The notes beneath the pieces are model-generated. The model had not been told where the DNA came from. It searched no databases and saw only the letters and a program-made list of their open reading frames with translations. Shown here in pieces: positions 47,243 through 59,807 of a stretch of DNA of 64,000 bases. Source of the DNA: Zea mays. Lineage: Eukaryota > Streptophyta > Magnoliopsida > Poales > Poaceae. Where the stretch lies: positions 59,104,942 to 59,168,941 of the forward strand of contig NC_050099.1 of NCBI RefSeq assembly GCF_902167145.1, read 5' to 3'. Position 1 is the stretch's first letter; each line of letters opens with the position of its first letter. The position numbers and the translations under genes are program-made.

Positions 47243-47369
47243 GGAACAAACACTTGTCTTTAAGACGAAGCTCAAAAATCAGGCGAGAACTGATAAGCAA
47301 GAGTTAAAAATCTGAGAAAATAACGCAAGCAACAGAAATGGCGCATAAAATGTCACCGATGTGGGCTTC

Positions 47370-47377
47370 TATTTATA
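47370..47377 (-). promoter_or_regulatory. TATA box of the antisense gene of B
   Basis: Minus strand GGCGTATAAATAGA, 128 bp before the start at 47242. It matches the box in element A. Confidence 0.75.
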
Positions 47378-47535
47378 CGCCTAGTGCATTGCAACTTGGC
47401 GGGCCCCATTTGTCATGGACTTTCATGATTCTAGCGAAGGGAAGGTGTTTTTTTGGACCTTCGGCTTAAGACCTTCGTTCACATCGCAGTCTAAATTTGT
47501 TGTTGTAAGAACAAATTAACACTGTGAGGGGCTAC

Positions 47536-48078
47536 TATTGGGGGCCTTCATCTTCCGAAGGTCCTCAAAAACGCGACTAACATGTTTTCCAAGTATAATA
47601 TACTGTCACAGGAACCTTCAGCCTTAAGATGAAGGTGCACATGGCATGAAAGGCGCGACGTGGGAGAAGGATGAACTAGTTCCGAAGCTACGGATGGAGA
47701 AGCTTCGGCTTAGCGGTGGAAAATGAAACCGACCTAAAGAGGAAAAGGTTGTCTAGTCCTTGATAGATTATCCTTAGTCAATAATAAATGTCAAGGGCAT
47801 GGATGTAATTTTACACATACTGCATCCTGTGCCTATAAATAGATGAACAGTAACTCTGTACTGTTCACGCTGACTTGTATTCACTCGCACGTCACACTTG
47901 GATTCTTACCTTCTGCCAAGCCGAAGGTACAAATGTAATTTGATATCGTTACTACTTATTCATGATTATTCAATGAGAATATAAATAATATAATGATTTA
48001 AGATGATTATTCGTATTCTTTATATGTAATTTATGCTCCTGTTTTCTATTACATACTGAGATGATGAAGGTATGCCCT
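47536..48078 (+). repeat. 3' LTR of element B, left part
   Basis: Begins TATTGGGGGCC (TG changed to TA) after the polypurine tract GTGAGGGGCTAC. The TATA box 47834-47842 and perfect inverted repeat TGAACAGTA-actctg-TACTGTTCA (47844-47867) are kept. Element G enters at 48079. Confidence 0.9.
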
Positions 48079-48553
48079 TGTTGGGGCGAAGGCAAAGACG
48101 CCACCCTTCGCTCGAGGCCTTCGCTGCAGCCGCTGGTCCGACGGAGACAGAGCGGGCAGGAACACCCTTCGCAGGTCTCGGCACTTTGACGAAGGCCTGC
48201 GGCGACGTCCTACCACGGCGCGTCCTCGTTCAGTCCCAAGGCCCACGTGCGATCTGGCCCATTGTAACGGGCCCCGCGTGGCCGCCTCTGTATTACGGGC
48301 CTAACTTGTAAAGGAATACTTGTAATTACGGTCTGTAACCCTGCTTTATGGGAATATTCTGGGGATAAAATAGGTGTCTGAGGGCACATGCGTCCTTAAC
48401 ACAAGACGCTGGGCACTCAGATACCTATAAATACCCCCGCACAGTGCCCGTGAGAGGCTAGATCAACAGAGCTATTGCCCCCGTGCACGTAACCCTGTTG
48501 TCACCACCGCTCACCCTTGTTGGCCTCTTTGCTGCTGAGAGCAAGTTCCAACA
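48079..48553 (+). repeat. 5' LTR of element G
   Basis: 475 bp, TGTTGGGGCG...TTCCAACA, with TATAAATA at 48426-48433. Confidence 0.95.
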
Positions 48554-48555
48554 TT

Positions 48556-48567
48556 TGGCGCCCACCG
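48556..48567 (+). promoter_or_regulatory. Primer-binding site of element G
   Basis: TGGCGCCCACCG lies two bases after the LTR. It shares TGGCGCCCACC with the zeon elements. Confidence 0.75.
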
Positions 48568-48593
48568 TTCGTGCTACGATAAAACCACCCGCG

Positions 48594-49515
48594 ATGGCAC
48601 CCAAGAGAGCTAACCCCAAGGCTGACGAGGCTGCGAAGGCAGCACTGCTGGCCGCAAGAAAGGGCAAGGCCCTCGTCCTCACCCAATCCACCCACCAAGA
48701 GCCCACTGAAGACAATGTTCCCCACACCGGCGAAGACGACACCTTCCGCACCTGCGGAACCGAAGGACAGTCACAGCCGCCCCCAGGCTTCGCTCCACTG
48801 GAAGGCGCGGACCTCACCGAGGACGGTGAGGTCCTCGGCGTCTCAACAAAAGAACAGCTGCAGCTGCGCGCCCTGCGCCTCAGGAACCGCAATCTCCAGA
48901 GGCAGAAAGAGATACTGGAGGCCAAGCGCCAGCGTGTGTCCGCATTAGCCAAAGTGCGGCAGATGATACGCGACGAGGAGCAGAAAGCCCAAGACCTCGA
49001 GCGCGAGATCGCGCTGATGCAGCGCGAAGGCCACCTCGGTCTACAGCAAGAGCCACCCCTCCAACAGCGCACACAACCGGAGGACACGCGCGAAGGCCAC
49101 CTCGGCCGGCAGCATGGCCCACCCCTGCAGCACCGGGCGCAGCCGGAGAACCCGTGTTTCCCCCAGCATGACTACGTCTCCCAGCACGGCGCGCCATTCC
49201 AAGGGGTCAACTACCTCGACGAGCGAAGTCCCCTGGCGCCACACCTACAAGTGACGCCTTGGCCAGCTAACTTTCGAGCGGGGGCATACCCCAAGTACAA
49301 CGGCAGCACCGACCCGGCGCAGTACATCATGAGTTATCAAGTCGCCGTTGCATCAGCCGGCGGAGACGACGCCACAATGGCGAAGTCTTTCATCATCGCA
49401 CTAGAGGGCCCAGCACTCACCTGGTTCACCAGATTGCCTCCGCTGTCCATTGATTCGTGGCGAAGTCTCAGGGACAAGTTCCTCCTCAACTTCCAAGGGT
49501 ACCGTCCATACACCG
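48594..49515 (+). pseudogene. gag: gag of element G, 5' part (cut by the solo LTR)
   Basis: 307 codons from MAPKRANPK, 41 bp after the LTR. An Ala/Lys-rich start is followed by a long charged helix (about 120-180) and a 22-residue motif repeated twice (REGHLG..., about 180-225). The first part of the PF03732-type gag domain comes next (WFTRLPPLSIDSWRSLRDKF). The solo LTR enters after YRPYT and adds one foreign codon and a stop. Without it the reading frame joins 52077 exactly (TAC ACC G|AC GCT). Only the insertion breaks this part. Confidence 0.88.
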
Positions 49516-52071
49516 TGTAACACCCCGGGATCCACAAACACCCCAGAATGCTACTAAACTACACATCTAATATTCATATATAAAATTTCGACAGCATCTC
49601 CTTTGAAAATTGCATAAACGGGGGAAGCAACAAAGTATAAATAGATATCATGATAAGAAAACATATAAGACATTAATAATTTGCTAGCAATGGGAAGACA
49701 ACCATAACAACATGAACTGAATTAATCAGTGCGCACGACTAGTTAAAAACAAACATCCTTTGACAAGAAGTTTCTAATTAAATCATGGCTGCGTCTGGGC
49801 AGCATTATTATGAGAATGAAGGTGGATGTGCTGCTACTTCCCACTCCCCTTGATGAGCAACAAGCACCTGCATTGAGTAATGCAAGAGTGAGATGAAACA
49901 TCTCAGCAAGCTAATTGTTCTGACGAGATATTTAAACCACAAATTGAATTCATCAACATTTTAAAAGAGTCACAATTAAAAATCAGAAATGCTTGTAGAT
50001 ATAGAACTCAGTAGTCCCACTATAACCAATACCATCTCATTTCCTCGAACAACCACAATAGGTTCTATAACACTTCCCTGAGTCAACAATACCTGCAAAT
50101 ATCACTTCAATGTATGCATAGGAATGCAATGTGTAGGTACTCTATCTTCATACCTCTGGGGTATAAAACCACATCATCTGCAAATATCACTTCAATGAAT
50201 GCATATGAATGCAATGCATATGTCCTCTGCCTTCATACCTCTAAGGGTATGAAGCCGCATCGTACCCCTTCTCGGGCAACGTACGATGCTAAGTTGTACC
50301 GGTACGGTCGGACCATAGGTCACGACAAAACTTCATATGCAAATGAGTCATGCAATGTATATGGCATGCTACATTTATCAATAAACTTCACTTCCTTCAG
50401 ATACAACACAAACCTCAAATAATACTTCATTTACCTTCAGATACAATACCAACCTCAAATAATACTTCATTTACCTTCAGGGGTGTGAATTAATCTCATG
50501 AGTCATACTCAAATCATAATCATCATCAATATATGATTGAGCATCAGTATAATGCAAGCAAGTAAAGCATCACCATAGAGTCCAATTATGAAAGAATCTG
50601 ATACTTCTGAATATTAGAGTGTAGGCGATAGAAATAACAGGTCAGAACGGAAGCAACCACCGCTACATTCACTTGCCTTCATCGAAGAAGAAGAAATGTA
50701 CTAGACATGATCTGGAGTGTAGCCACCTGCTAGTGGGCATAAAACTTAGTACAAATATTTCACAAACATTTGCCATCAATCAACAAAACACTCCTACACT
50801 TGAAACCAAGACCCAGTGGAAAGACTCCCACCCTGAACCACATGCCATACAGCAGCAACGCTGTTTGTTAATTTTGTATCTTTAAAATTAAAACAGCGGT
50901 GATATCAAACAAATACTCTAGGAGTATCTACACAAAATACTCTACAACTTCAGTATTCAATAGATAATTAAATTCTGCCATCTACAAGTTCTAAAACATC
51001 TGACAAGATAACTGACTGAATCTGTTTTAGACAGCAGTATGGTTAACTTTAAAATTCGATATCTCCAAAACTGCTGAACCAAAAATTATGAAATTCTGCT
51101 GGAAGTAAGAACTTTTAACCCTCTACAAAAGTCTCCATAGTTGGAAGAGCCAATTCGGCCATTTACTAGATGAAACCCACCAGTGAACAGACCCACTCAT
51201 TTTTGTCAGGTAAACAGGAACAGCCACAGTAAAACAAACATAACCGGAGTTTCACAAATCATATGAATGCACTCTTTAACAATCTGGAAAGCTTATAAAA
51301 TTATCTACAACTTCTTTTACCAACCCATAGTTTAATTCTGTTGATAAAATTGCCTAAATCTTAAGAGAACAGATTCTACACAGAATTATGAGACTGAAAA
51401 ACTGCTATAGTAAAACTGCAATAACTTTCTGGTCGGATGTCCGATTGAGGTGTTCTTCGCGGCCACGGAAATATCTACAAATTATCTACGACTCATACAT
51501 AGACTTTTTATTTTTTTGAGGCCACTAAGACCACGGAAAACTGGCATGAACAGAAACTGTCGAATCTGCCATTCTGCAGAAAACTAAATTCGAGATCAAA
51601 ACCTAACCCCACATCAAATCCAACCTCTAATCCTTTAATTCCCATGATCCACAACCTCCAAAAGCCTATAATTACAGGGAGGAACAAGGATCTCATCCAT
51701 ACCTAGGGTTTCCCCAAGAAATCTTCAAGAGGAGATGGGGAAGAACATCTCCTTGATCCTCTCTTCCTCTTCAATTCAACGTGCCCCTCCTTTTCTCGAT
51801 CCTTGCTGCGTAGGGGGAGATCTTGGGGGAGGAAGCAATGGAGGATGGCTGCCATAGGGGGAGGGGGCGTCCAGCCAAGGGGGAGAAAAAGGGGGTGGCG
51901 GCCAAGAGGGGGGGTGAAGGGAAAAAAAGGGGTGGCCACCTAGGGTTTTTGTGGGAGAAAGAAACGACGCCTCATATGACTTCTATCTTTGCATCCAATG
52001 GCCCACAACCCTTTACCTCATCCACGCACCAGAGATTAACTTTTGGTCAACATTTTTTTTGGGATATTACA
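49516..52071 (-). mobile_element. Solo LTR, 2.56 kb, Tekay-like
   Basis: On the minus strand it begins TGTAATATCCC and ends GGGGTGTTACA. It is flanked by a perfect TSD CACCG (49511-49515 and 52072-52076). No primer site, gag or pol is inside. Phrases such as AAGCTTTCCAGA recall the 5.2-kb solo LTR at 6522. The open frames at 50114-50422 and 51823-52332 have no family signal. It is inserted within the gag domain of G. Confidence 0.85.
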
Positions 52072-52076
52072 CACCG

Positions 52077-53917
52077 ACGCTTTGGCCGAGCTCTCGCTTT
52101 GCAAACAGCTGGAAAAGGAGACTCTGCGGGAGTATTACCGCAAGTTCTTAACACTCAAGTCACAGCTGCCCTCTGTCGACGATCAGATTGCTATCCACTA
52201 CGCCATCAATGGCCTTCGGGCTGGCGTCCTCTACAGCCATTGTATCAGAGATCCACCCAAGAGCTTGCAGGAGCTATATCAGCTCTTCGAAAAATATGCC
52301 AAATCCGAAGAGCTCCACCAGCGCAAGGTTGAGTCACAGCGGAAGCCCAAAGATGCCCCGCAGTCCAGCCGCACGTGGACGAGGACTCCGCAACCAGACT
52401 CCGGTCGAGATGGCCGCAGTCAACAGCAAGTGCACAACATCGTCAATCAACAGCCTGCTGCTGATCCCCCTCGCCGCCAGGAATATCCCCCCCAGGGCCG
52501 CGGAAATGGAACACGCGGCAGGGGTCGAGGGCGGGCGCAGCAGCCGCCGCGCCGATTCTATTGCCTTTTCCACGGCGAAGACTGCGCCCACCAGACCAAA
52601 GACTGCCCCGAGACGAAGGCCACCAGAGACAGAATGGCGCGGGCGCAGCCAGCCGACAATCCCAGAATCGTCGCGCATAATTACCAGCCACCCCCTCCAC
52701 CATATATCCACGCTCCCGCTCCGCATCCACCGCACCACGCTTACCAACACCATCAGGAAGTACAAATCGTACCTCCTCCACCCCCACCGCCACACCAGCA
52801 ACACCAAAACATCCCCCACGCCCCAAAACAGGAAGACTTCGCCGATCAACCATATCGCGGAGTCATTCACATGATAACGGGGGGGTCCAGCACTGACTTC
52901 GACACCAAGCGGCAGAAGCGGGACCACTACCGCAGCATCAACCACGTCGCCGTCACTGGCCCAGTCGTGCAGACGAAGTGGTCCCACATACCGCTAACCT
53001 TCGACGCACGAGACGTCGACCTACGCAGCGCCCCCCACATCGACGCTATGGTCATCAATTGCAGCGTGGCAGGCTGGGACTTACACAAAGTCCTAGTCGA
53101 CAACGGCAGTCAGGCGGACATCATCTTCCTCCACGCCTTCGACCGCATGGGTATAAGCCACAGCTTGCTGAAGCCTTCGGACAACCCGTTGTATGGTTTC
53201 GGCGGCAAGGGCACCTTTCCAGTTGGCAAGATAGAGTTGCCCCTCTCCTTCGGTGTAGCGCCCAATGCCCGAAGTGAGCAAGTAACCTTCGACATTGTCG
53301 ACATGGTATATCCATACAACGCCATCATGGGCCGGGGATCCATCAACAAGTTCGAAGCCGCCATCCACGGGTTGTACCTATGTATGAAGATACCAGGCCC
53401 GCTAGGCGCCATCACAGTCTACGGCAACCAGCAGACGGCGCGCAACATTGAGCGGGACTTCGTGCCCGGTCAGAGAAACGTACACTGTCTCACGACCCAG
53501 CGCGAGGTCCCTGCGCCGGCCAGCCCAACCGACAAGCAGCACGACAAGGCACAGTTGCAGTGCCAAGATGGGACCAAGACTGTCCCCCTCGATCAGGCCA
53601 CGCCCAAGCAGACAGTAACTATCAGCGAAGACCTCACCTCACTTGAAGAAGAGAGACTTCTCTGCTGCTTGGCCAAGAATAAGGATGTCTTCGCCTGGTC
53701 TGCCCTCGATCTGGTCGGAGTCAGCCGAGCCATAATTGAGCACAGCTTGGGGATTAACCCTTCGGTGCGACCCAAAAAGCAGAAGCTTCGCAAAATGTCA
53801 GACGAAAAGACAGAGGCCGCCAAGGCGGAGGTGCATCGCCTCCTGGAGGCTAAATTCATCGAGCCAGTGGCTTACCCCACGTGGCTCTCCAATGTTGTGA
53901 TGGTGCAGAAAAAAGCG
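52077..53917 (+). pseudogene. pol: gag 3' part, protease and RT start of element G
   Basis: It continues the gag domain (ELSLCKQLEKETLREYYRKF) and reaches a zinc-knuckle-like CLFHGEDCAHQTKDC near 52560-52605, where His stands in place of the second Cys. A Pro/His-rich linker follows. The protease has VLVDNGSQADIIF (53092-53130; Asn where Ser/Thr is usual after the catalytic Asp) and YNAIMGRGSINKF. The start of RT follows (WLSNVVMVQKK). At the A6 run 53912-53917 the frame shifts by one base and the original frame ends at 53938. One base lost in a homopolymer explains it. Confidence 0.88.
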
Positions 53918-56820
53918 GAAAATGGCGCATGTGCATAGACTTCACCAGTCTCAATAAGGCCTGCCCAAAAGACAATTTCCCGTTGCCGCGGATCGACAAA
54001 ATAGTCGATAGCGCAGCCGGATGCGAGGTCATGTCCCTCCTCGACTGCTTCTCCGGCTATCACCAGATATACATGAAGGAGGAAGATAAGGCTAGCACCA
54101 GCTTTATAACACCCTTCGGCACTTATTGCTTTGTCAGAATGCCGGAGGGTCTCAAGAATGCCGGATCCACCTTCTCCAGACTCACCAAAACAGTGCTCGA
54201 GGGGTAGGTCGGCAGAAATATATTCACATATGTGGACGACATCGTCGTTGCCAGCAAGAATAAGGAGGACCATCTCGCCGACCTAGCAGAGACATTCGCG
54301 AACATGCGAGATGCACGACTCCGCCTAAACCCGGAAAAGTGCGTTTTCGGTGTTCGCCAGGGCAAGATATTGGGCTACCTGGTGTCCCGCCGCGGCATCG
54401 AGGCCAACCCAACCAAGATCCAGGCCATCGTCGATATGTCGCCTCCGCAGTCCGCTAGGGACGTCCAGCGCCTGACAGGCAGGATGGCAGCTCTCAACAG
54501 ATTCATCTCCAGGTCCGCCGAGCGAAGTCTCCCCTTCCTCAAAACACTCCGCGGAGCGAAGGACTTCGCTTGGGGACCGGAGCAAGCAGCGGCCTTCGCC
54601 TCACTAAAACAGTACTTGTCGGAGCTGGCCATCCTCACGAGCCCCGACTCCTCGCTCCCCTTATTGCTCTATGTCGCGGCTTCGCCGCACGCGGTCAGCG
54701 CGGCACTGGTCCAGGAGCAGACAATCGAGGGCGCAGTCAGACAGTGCCCTGTCTACTATGTCTCCGAAGTCCTGACACCGTCCAAATGCAACATGACAGA
54801 GCTGGAGAAGATTGCCTACGCAGTTGTTATGTCCTCGCGCAAGCTGCGTCATTATTTTGAAGCATTCAAGGTCCGAGTCACCTCAGACAGGGGGCTCGGC
54901 GAACTATTCAGGAACCCGGAGGCATCAGTGAGGATTGCCAAGTGGGCAGCCGAACTCTCCGGCTACCACATCAGCTTCGAGCCCAGAACAGCTATCAAGT
55001 CGCAAGTCCTGGCAGACTTCGTCGTCGACTGGACTGGGCCAGTAACGCAGCCGGACCCATCCACAGAAAAGGTCTGGACTATCCATTGCGACGGTGCATG
55101 GTGTCATGCGGGGGCAGGCGTCGCTGCAGTCGTCACCTCGCCAGCCGGAGTCAAACACAGATATGCAGCACGCCTCAGCTTCGCTCTGGAATCCGACAAA
55201 TGTACAAACAACATAGCAGAGTATGAAGCAGTCATCCTCGGCCTCCGCAAGCTAAGGGCCCTCGGAGTCACCACATGTATCATCAAAACAGACTCCAAGA
55301 TAGTTGCCGGTCAGGTCGAGAAAGACTATGCAGCAAAAGACCCCGCCCTCATGCAATACCTCGCGGCTATCCGAAGTCTCGAGAGACAATTCAAGGGATT
55401 CACCCTGCAGCATGTGGATAGGGCCAAGAACGAGGAGGCCGATGCCTTAGCCAAGGCCGCCGCCAGGGGCGAGCCCCTGCCCTCCGACGTGTTTTTCCAC
55501 ACCATCGGCACTCCAGCTGTCCGGAGCCCCGAAGGGCTCCAGATCACTAATGATAGCGAAGGCCACCGTATAGTCAACCTAATCATGACAGAAGACTGGA
55601 GGGCACCGATAACCCTGTTCCTACAGGGGTACTATCATCCAGCCGACGTCAGTGAGGCAAAGCGCCTCAGACATCGAAGCCGGGACTTCGCTCTGATCGA
55701 GGGCCAACTGTACAAGAAAGGGGTCAGTCAGCCAATGCTCAAATGCGTCACTGAAACCGAAGGCATGCAGATCCTACGCGAAGTCCACAGTGGCACGTGC
55801 GGCTCGCACGCAGGGCCAAGGGCCCTGGCTGCCAAGGTGATCCGTCAAGGGTTTTACTGGCCCGCAATGATCTGCGCCGCAAATCGGGTCACGAGGTCCT
55901 GCGAAGCCTGCCAGAAGTTCTCCCCTCGGTCAGGCAACCCCTCGCAATATACAAAGCTGATTGCCCATACATGGCCTCTCCAGCGCTGGGGCCTGGACAT
56001 CGTCGGGCCCCTGCCCACCGCTCAGGGGAACCTTAAGTTCGCCTTCGTAGCTGTCGAATACTTCACCAAATGGATTGAAGCGAGGGCTGTTTCCACAATC
56101 ACATCAAAGACTGCCCAAAAATTCTTCTGGCAGAACATCGTTTGCCGCTTCGGAGTACCGTCCGAGCTAACAGTCGACAACGGCAAGCAGTTCGACAGCC
56201 AAGATTTCAAGGATTTTTGTTTCTCCATCGGCACCAAGCTTGCCTTCGCTTCAGTCTATCATCCGCAGTCCAACGGGGTCGTGGAGCGCGCCAATGGGAA
56301 AATATTCACAGCTGTCAAAAAGATGCTCCTCGATGAAAGAAAAGGCAGATGGACCGATTTATTACCAGAGGCAGTCTGGGCGCTAAACACAACCGAGTGC
56401 AGGGCGACCGGGTTCACTCCTTTCCGCCTTCTATACGGATCGGAGGCAATGACCCCGCAAGAAATAAAGCATGGGTCCCCGCGTACAGTTCCGTCAGCCG
56501 TCCCCGACGTGGATGAGCCAACCTCAAAAGATCTCATTGACGGAGACCGGGTCGTCGCCCTGCAGGCCCTAAACAAATATCAGGCCCAGACCAAAGCATG
56601 GCGCGACCGCGCAGTCATCCCGAGGGAGTTCAGCGAGGGGGACCTCGTACTCATCCGAACAGCTCGGACGGAGTCCAAGGGCAAGTTGGAGCCCAAGTGG
56701 GAGGGCCCCTTCATAGTCAAGTCAAAAGCTTCCCCCAGTGCTTACAGGCTCACAACGCCAAACGGCGAGAACCTAGAGCACTCCTGGAACGTCGACAACC
56801 TTCGCAAATTTTTTGTTTGA
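53918..56820 (+). pseudogene. pol: RT, dual RNase H and integrase of element G
   Basis: In the second frame RT continues (KWRMCIDFTSLNKACPKD, LLDCFSGYHQIYM, FTYVDDIVV with catalytic YVDD at about 54226-54240). A TAG at 54205-54207 (after TVLEG) stands where Gln is expected and is the only stop. From 54232 an open frame of 862 codons holds the degenerate gypsy RNase H (YYVSEVLTPSKCNMTELEK) and the archaeal-like RNase H (HCDGAWCHAGAG, AEYEAVILGL, DSKIVAG, NEEADALAK). Integrase follows (HHCC region with CEACQ; DDE residues in GLDIVGPL, TVDNGKQF, VERANGKI) and ends at the TGA at 56818. Apart from the frameshift and TAG the enzymes look sound. Confidence 0.9.
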
Positions 56821-57811
56821 CCCATTTAGGGCTGATTTCGCCCTTGTAATTCGCCGCAAACAATCTTGTACCGGCCCGCACTCTTTTCCTCCCGGGGGGT
56901 GAGGTTTTTAATGAGGCGGAGCCATGTAATACATGTGAGAAAAATCCCCCGCAAAAGCATGTGTCGAAAAAAGACCGCAACAACGGTCTTCGGCATTCGA
57001 CCAATTCGAAGTCACCGCGAGGCTAAGCGCTAGCTACCCTCGCGTGCGACCAATCCGCGCAGAAGTCGCCTAAGGGTGCAGCCGGACTTAGCACAACAAG
57101 TGCGCAAAAATCCGAAGTCTATCGTGAAGACTATCCGCGCAGAAGTCGCCTAAGGGTGCAGCCGGACTTAGCACAACAAGTGCGCAAAAATCCGAAGTCT
57201 ATCGTGAAGACTATCCGCGCAGAAGTCGCCTAAGGGTGCAGCCGGACTTAGCACAACAAGTGCGCAAAAATCCGAAGTCTATCGCGAAGACTATCCGCGC
57301 AGAAGTCGCCTAAGGGTGCAGCCGGACTTAGCACAACAAGTGCGCAAAAATCCGAAGTCTATCGTGAAGACTATCCGCGCAGAAGTCGCCTAAGGGTGCA
57401 GCCGGACTTAGCACAACAAGTGCGCATAAATCCGAAGTCTATCGCGAAGACTATCCGCGCAGAAGTCGCCTAAGGGTGCAGCCGGACTTAGCACAACAAG
57501 TGCGCATAAATCCGAAGTCTATCGCGAAGACTATCCGCGCAGAAGTCGCCTAAGAGTGCAGCCGGACTTAGCACAACAAGTGCGCAAAAATCCGAAGCCT
57601 ATCGCAAAGACTTCACGCAAGCGCCGCCCAAGGGCGCAGCCGACCCAGTACAACAAAAGCAGAAACGATACCAAGACCAATTATAATCATACTGGCACAG
57701 CATAACCAATCACACCAGACAAAGTACACGGCCCTCGCAGGCATAGGCACGCGAGGGCACACAACTCCATTTTACAAGCCCTTACATACACACAAGCGAG
57801 GGCACCGCGCC
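56821..57811. other. Convergent spacer of element G
   Basis: It starts with a pol 3' region that includes GGGGGGTGAGGTTTTTAATGAGGC (56896-56919), a phrase I know from many Tat-type elements. The 80-bp array follows, then about 200 bp before the end of the antisense gene. Confidence 0.7.
57051..57610. repeat. 80-bp tandem array, seven copies
   Basis: Units begin ATCCGCGCAGAAGTCGCC at an exact 80-bp step from 57051 to 57531. Copies differ by one to a few bases (AAAAA/ATAAA, CGTGA/CGCGA); the last is the most diverged. It sits between the stop of pol and the stop of the antisense gene. Confidence 0.95.
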
Positions 57812-59774
57812 CTACATCGGCTCAACCTTAGGAATAATCCTCATTTCTCTATAATTAAACAACATTATCCTAAGCTCCTCACCCGCAAAAAGGCTTCGCA
57901 GCTCCCCTTCCCCTGCACCAGCGGCGGCCGGCAAAGACAGCAGCTCCTGCCGACCGGCCCTGCTAACGCGGAGCCGGGCCCCTTCCTCCGCACTAATCCT
58001 ACGCTTTGCAACCGCCCTTCGTCGTCGGTGCCCGGTGCTAGGACCGGGCACGTCTGGCACGTCCGCAGCGTGTGACGCAGCCTCCGCCGCAGCCACGTCC
58101 AAGGCCGCAAAATAATCCAAGTCCCCCTCCGAAGACTCCTCAGTCCACTCAACCGAGCTCCCAGATTCAGTAAAATCAAAAAACTCAGAAACAGACCCAC
58201 CATATTCATTTCCATCTCCCGCGGTCGAAGCCGCCAAAAACTCAGTAGTAGTGGTTGCGTGCGCAGGCCCAAAATCTTGAACCTGCGCAGCAACCAAAAT
58301 TCAGTACAACATCCAAAAATTCCTCAACCCTAAACACCACCTATGCCACCTGCGAAGGCCCTGCCGCTGCGGGAGCCTCCGCCGAGGCCTCCGCCGCTGC
58401 CTCCGCCCCCACCTCCGCTGGATCTTCAGCGCTCGGCACAGCAGCTGCGGGGGCATCGGGCGCGCCTTCGGCCACCTTTGGAGGGAGGTCTTCGCCGGCC
58501 GCAGCAGGTGCAGGGGCGCCTGGTGCATCTTCCGCAGTCTCCGGGGTCGGTCCCGGGGCGACTCCAGTCGCGGCCTCCGCAGGGGTCGCCTCCGGGTCAG
58601 GCAGCGCGCTGTTCAGCGCCCCGAAGTCGTCCACCCGCTCGCCGCGCTCCGCCTAAGACAAAACGCACAAAAATTCAGCAAACACACGCACAGACCGCAT
58701 CCAGAAAACGCCGAGCAAACGACAACGTTACCTGAGCCCTCGCAGCCTCGGCCCGCGCCCGGACCACCTCACAACCGTATGAACCCCACATCCGGTCATA
58801 AAGGGCCCCGCCGGATTCCTTCACCACGGGGTCTTCGACCTCAAAGATATCTCGCCCAAAATCCTCATCCGCCTGGTCGAGGGCCTCAAAGTGCCGGCAG
58901 CCTTCGCGAGAGAGCGCGTTCATCGCTGCCTCGCAGGTGACCAGGGAGGTGAACGACATTAACCCCGCCAAGACAGTGGGGAGCTCCTGCAGTTCCTCCT
59001 GCACCCATTCCAGACAGCGAAGTCCGGCCTCTCGCTCCGGCACCTCGAAGTCACCCGTCCGCACACCCAGCTCGCGATATGTAGTCATGAGCTGCGTGCG
59101 CGTCCGTTCGGCCTCCGCTCGCATCGCGGCCTCGGCCCCCTCCGCGCGGCTCTCCAGGGCAGTAAGCCGCCGCTGCAGCTCTCCGGCGAGCTCCTTGGCG
59201 ATATTGCCTTCCGCCCGCGCCAGCCTGGCCTCCGCCTGAGCAGCCTGCTCTTTGGCGATGGCTTCGTTGGCCTCCCTCCTCTCCCCCGCCAGCTGGCGCC
59301 GGAAGTCAGCCTTCTCCTTCTCCAGGGCGGCCACTTTCTCCGCCAGTTTCCGGCACTTGCTGTCGGAGGCCGACTTCTCACGGACAGTGTCAGCATGCTG
59401 CGTCCGAAGTCTCTCGACCTCGGCAGACAAAGCTGCCGTAAGGGCCCCCGACGCGGTGCGGCTGGTGAAGTCAGCCACCTGCAGAACACGCATAAGGCCG
59501 TTACGTGCAAAAAAAAAATATATCTCGGCGGACCTGACTCAGCGCCTCCGTCGCTCGACTCAACGCCTCCGTCGCTCCCTTCAGCCGGCGGGTCGCCACG
59601 CCCGCCTCGTCCCTGACCAGTGCGAGGGCAGACACCTCGCCTCCGGCGCCAAGGGTCTCTCCCCCCGCCTTCGGCGCTGGCGCAGCCGTCGCGATCGCCG
59701 CGCCAGGCACAACTAGAGCAAGCGGGCCCTCGTCCGACCCTGCAACGCGTCAACGAATTAAAAAAAAAATAATA

Positions 59775-59807
<33 letters not shown>

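Noticed and set aside
53912..53917. Possible programmed -1 frameshift at the A6 run in pol of G
   Set aside because: The heptamer in phase is G-AAA-AAA, not a standard X-XXY-YYZ site, and the shift falls inside RT, not at a gag-pol border. Loss of one A in a homopolymer is simpler.
57051..57610. CRISPR-like regular repeat spacing
   Set aside because: The 80-bp units are contiguous and near-identical along their whole length, with no unique spacers, and they lie in a plant retroelement.
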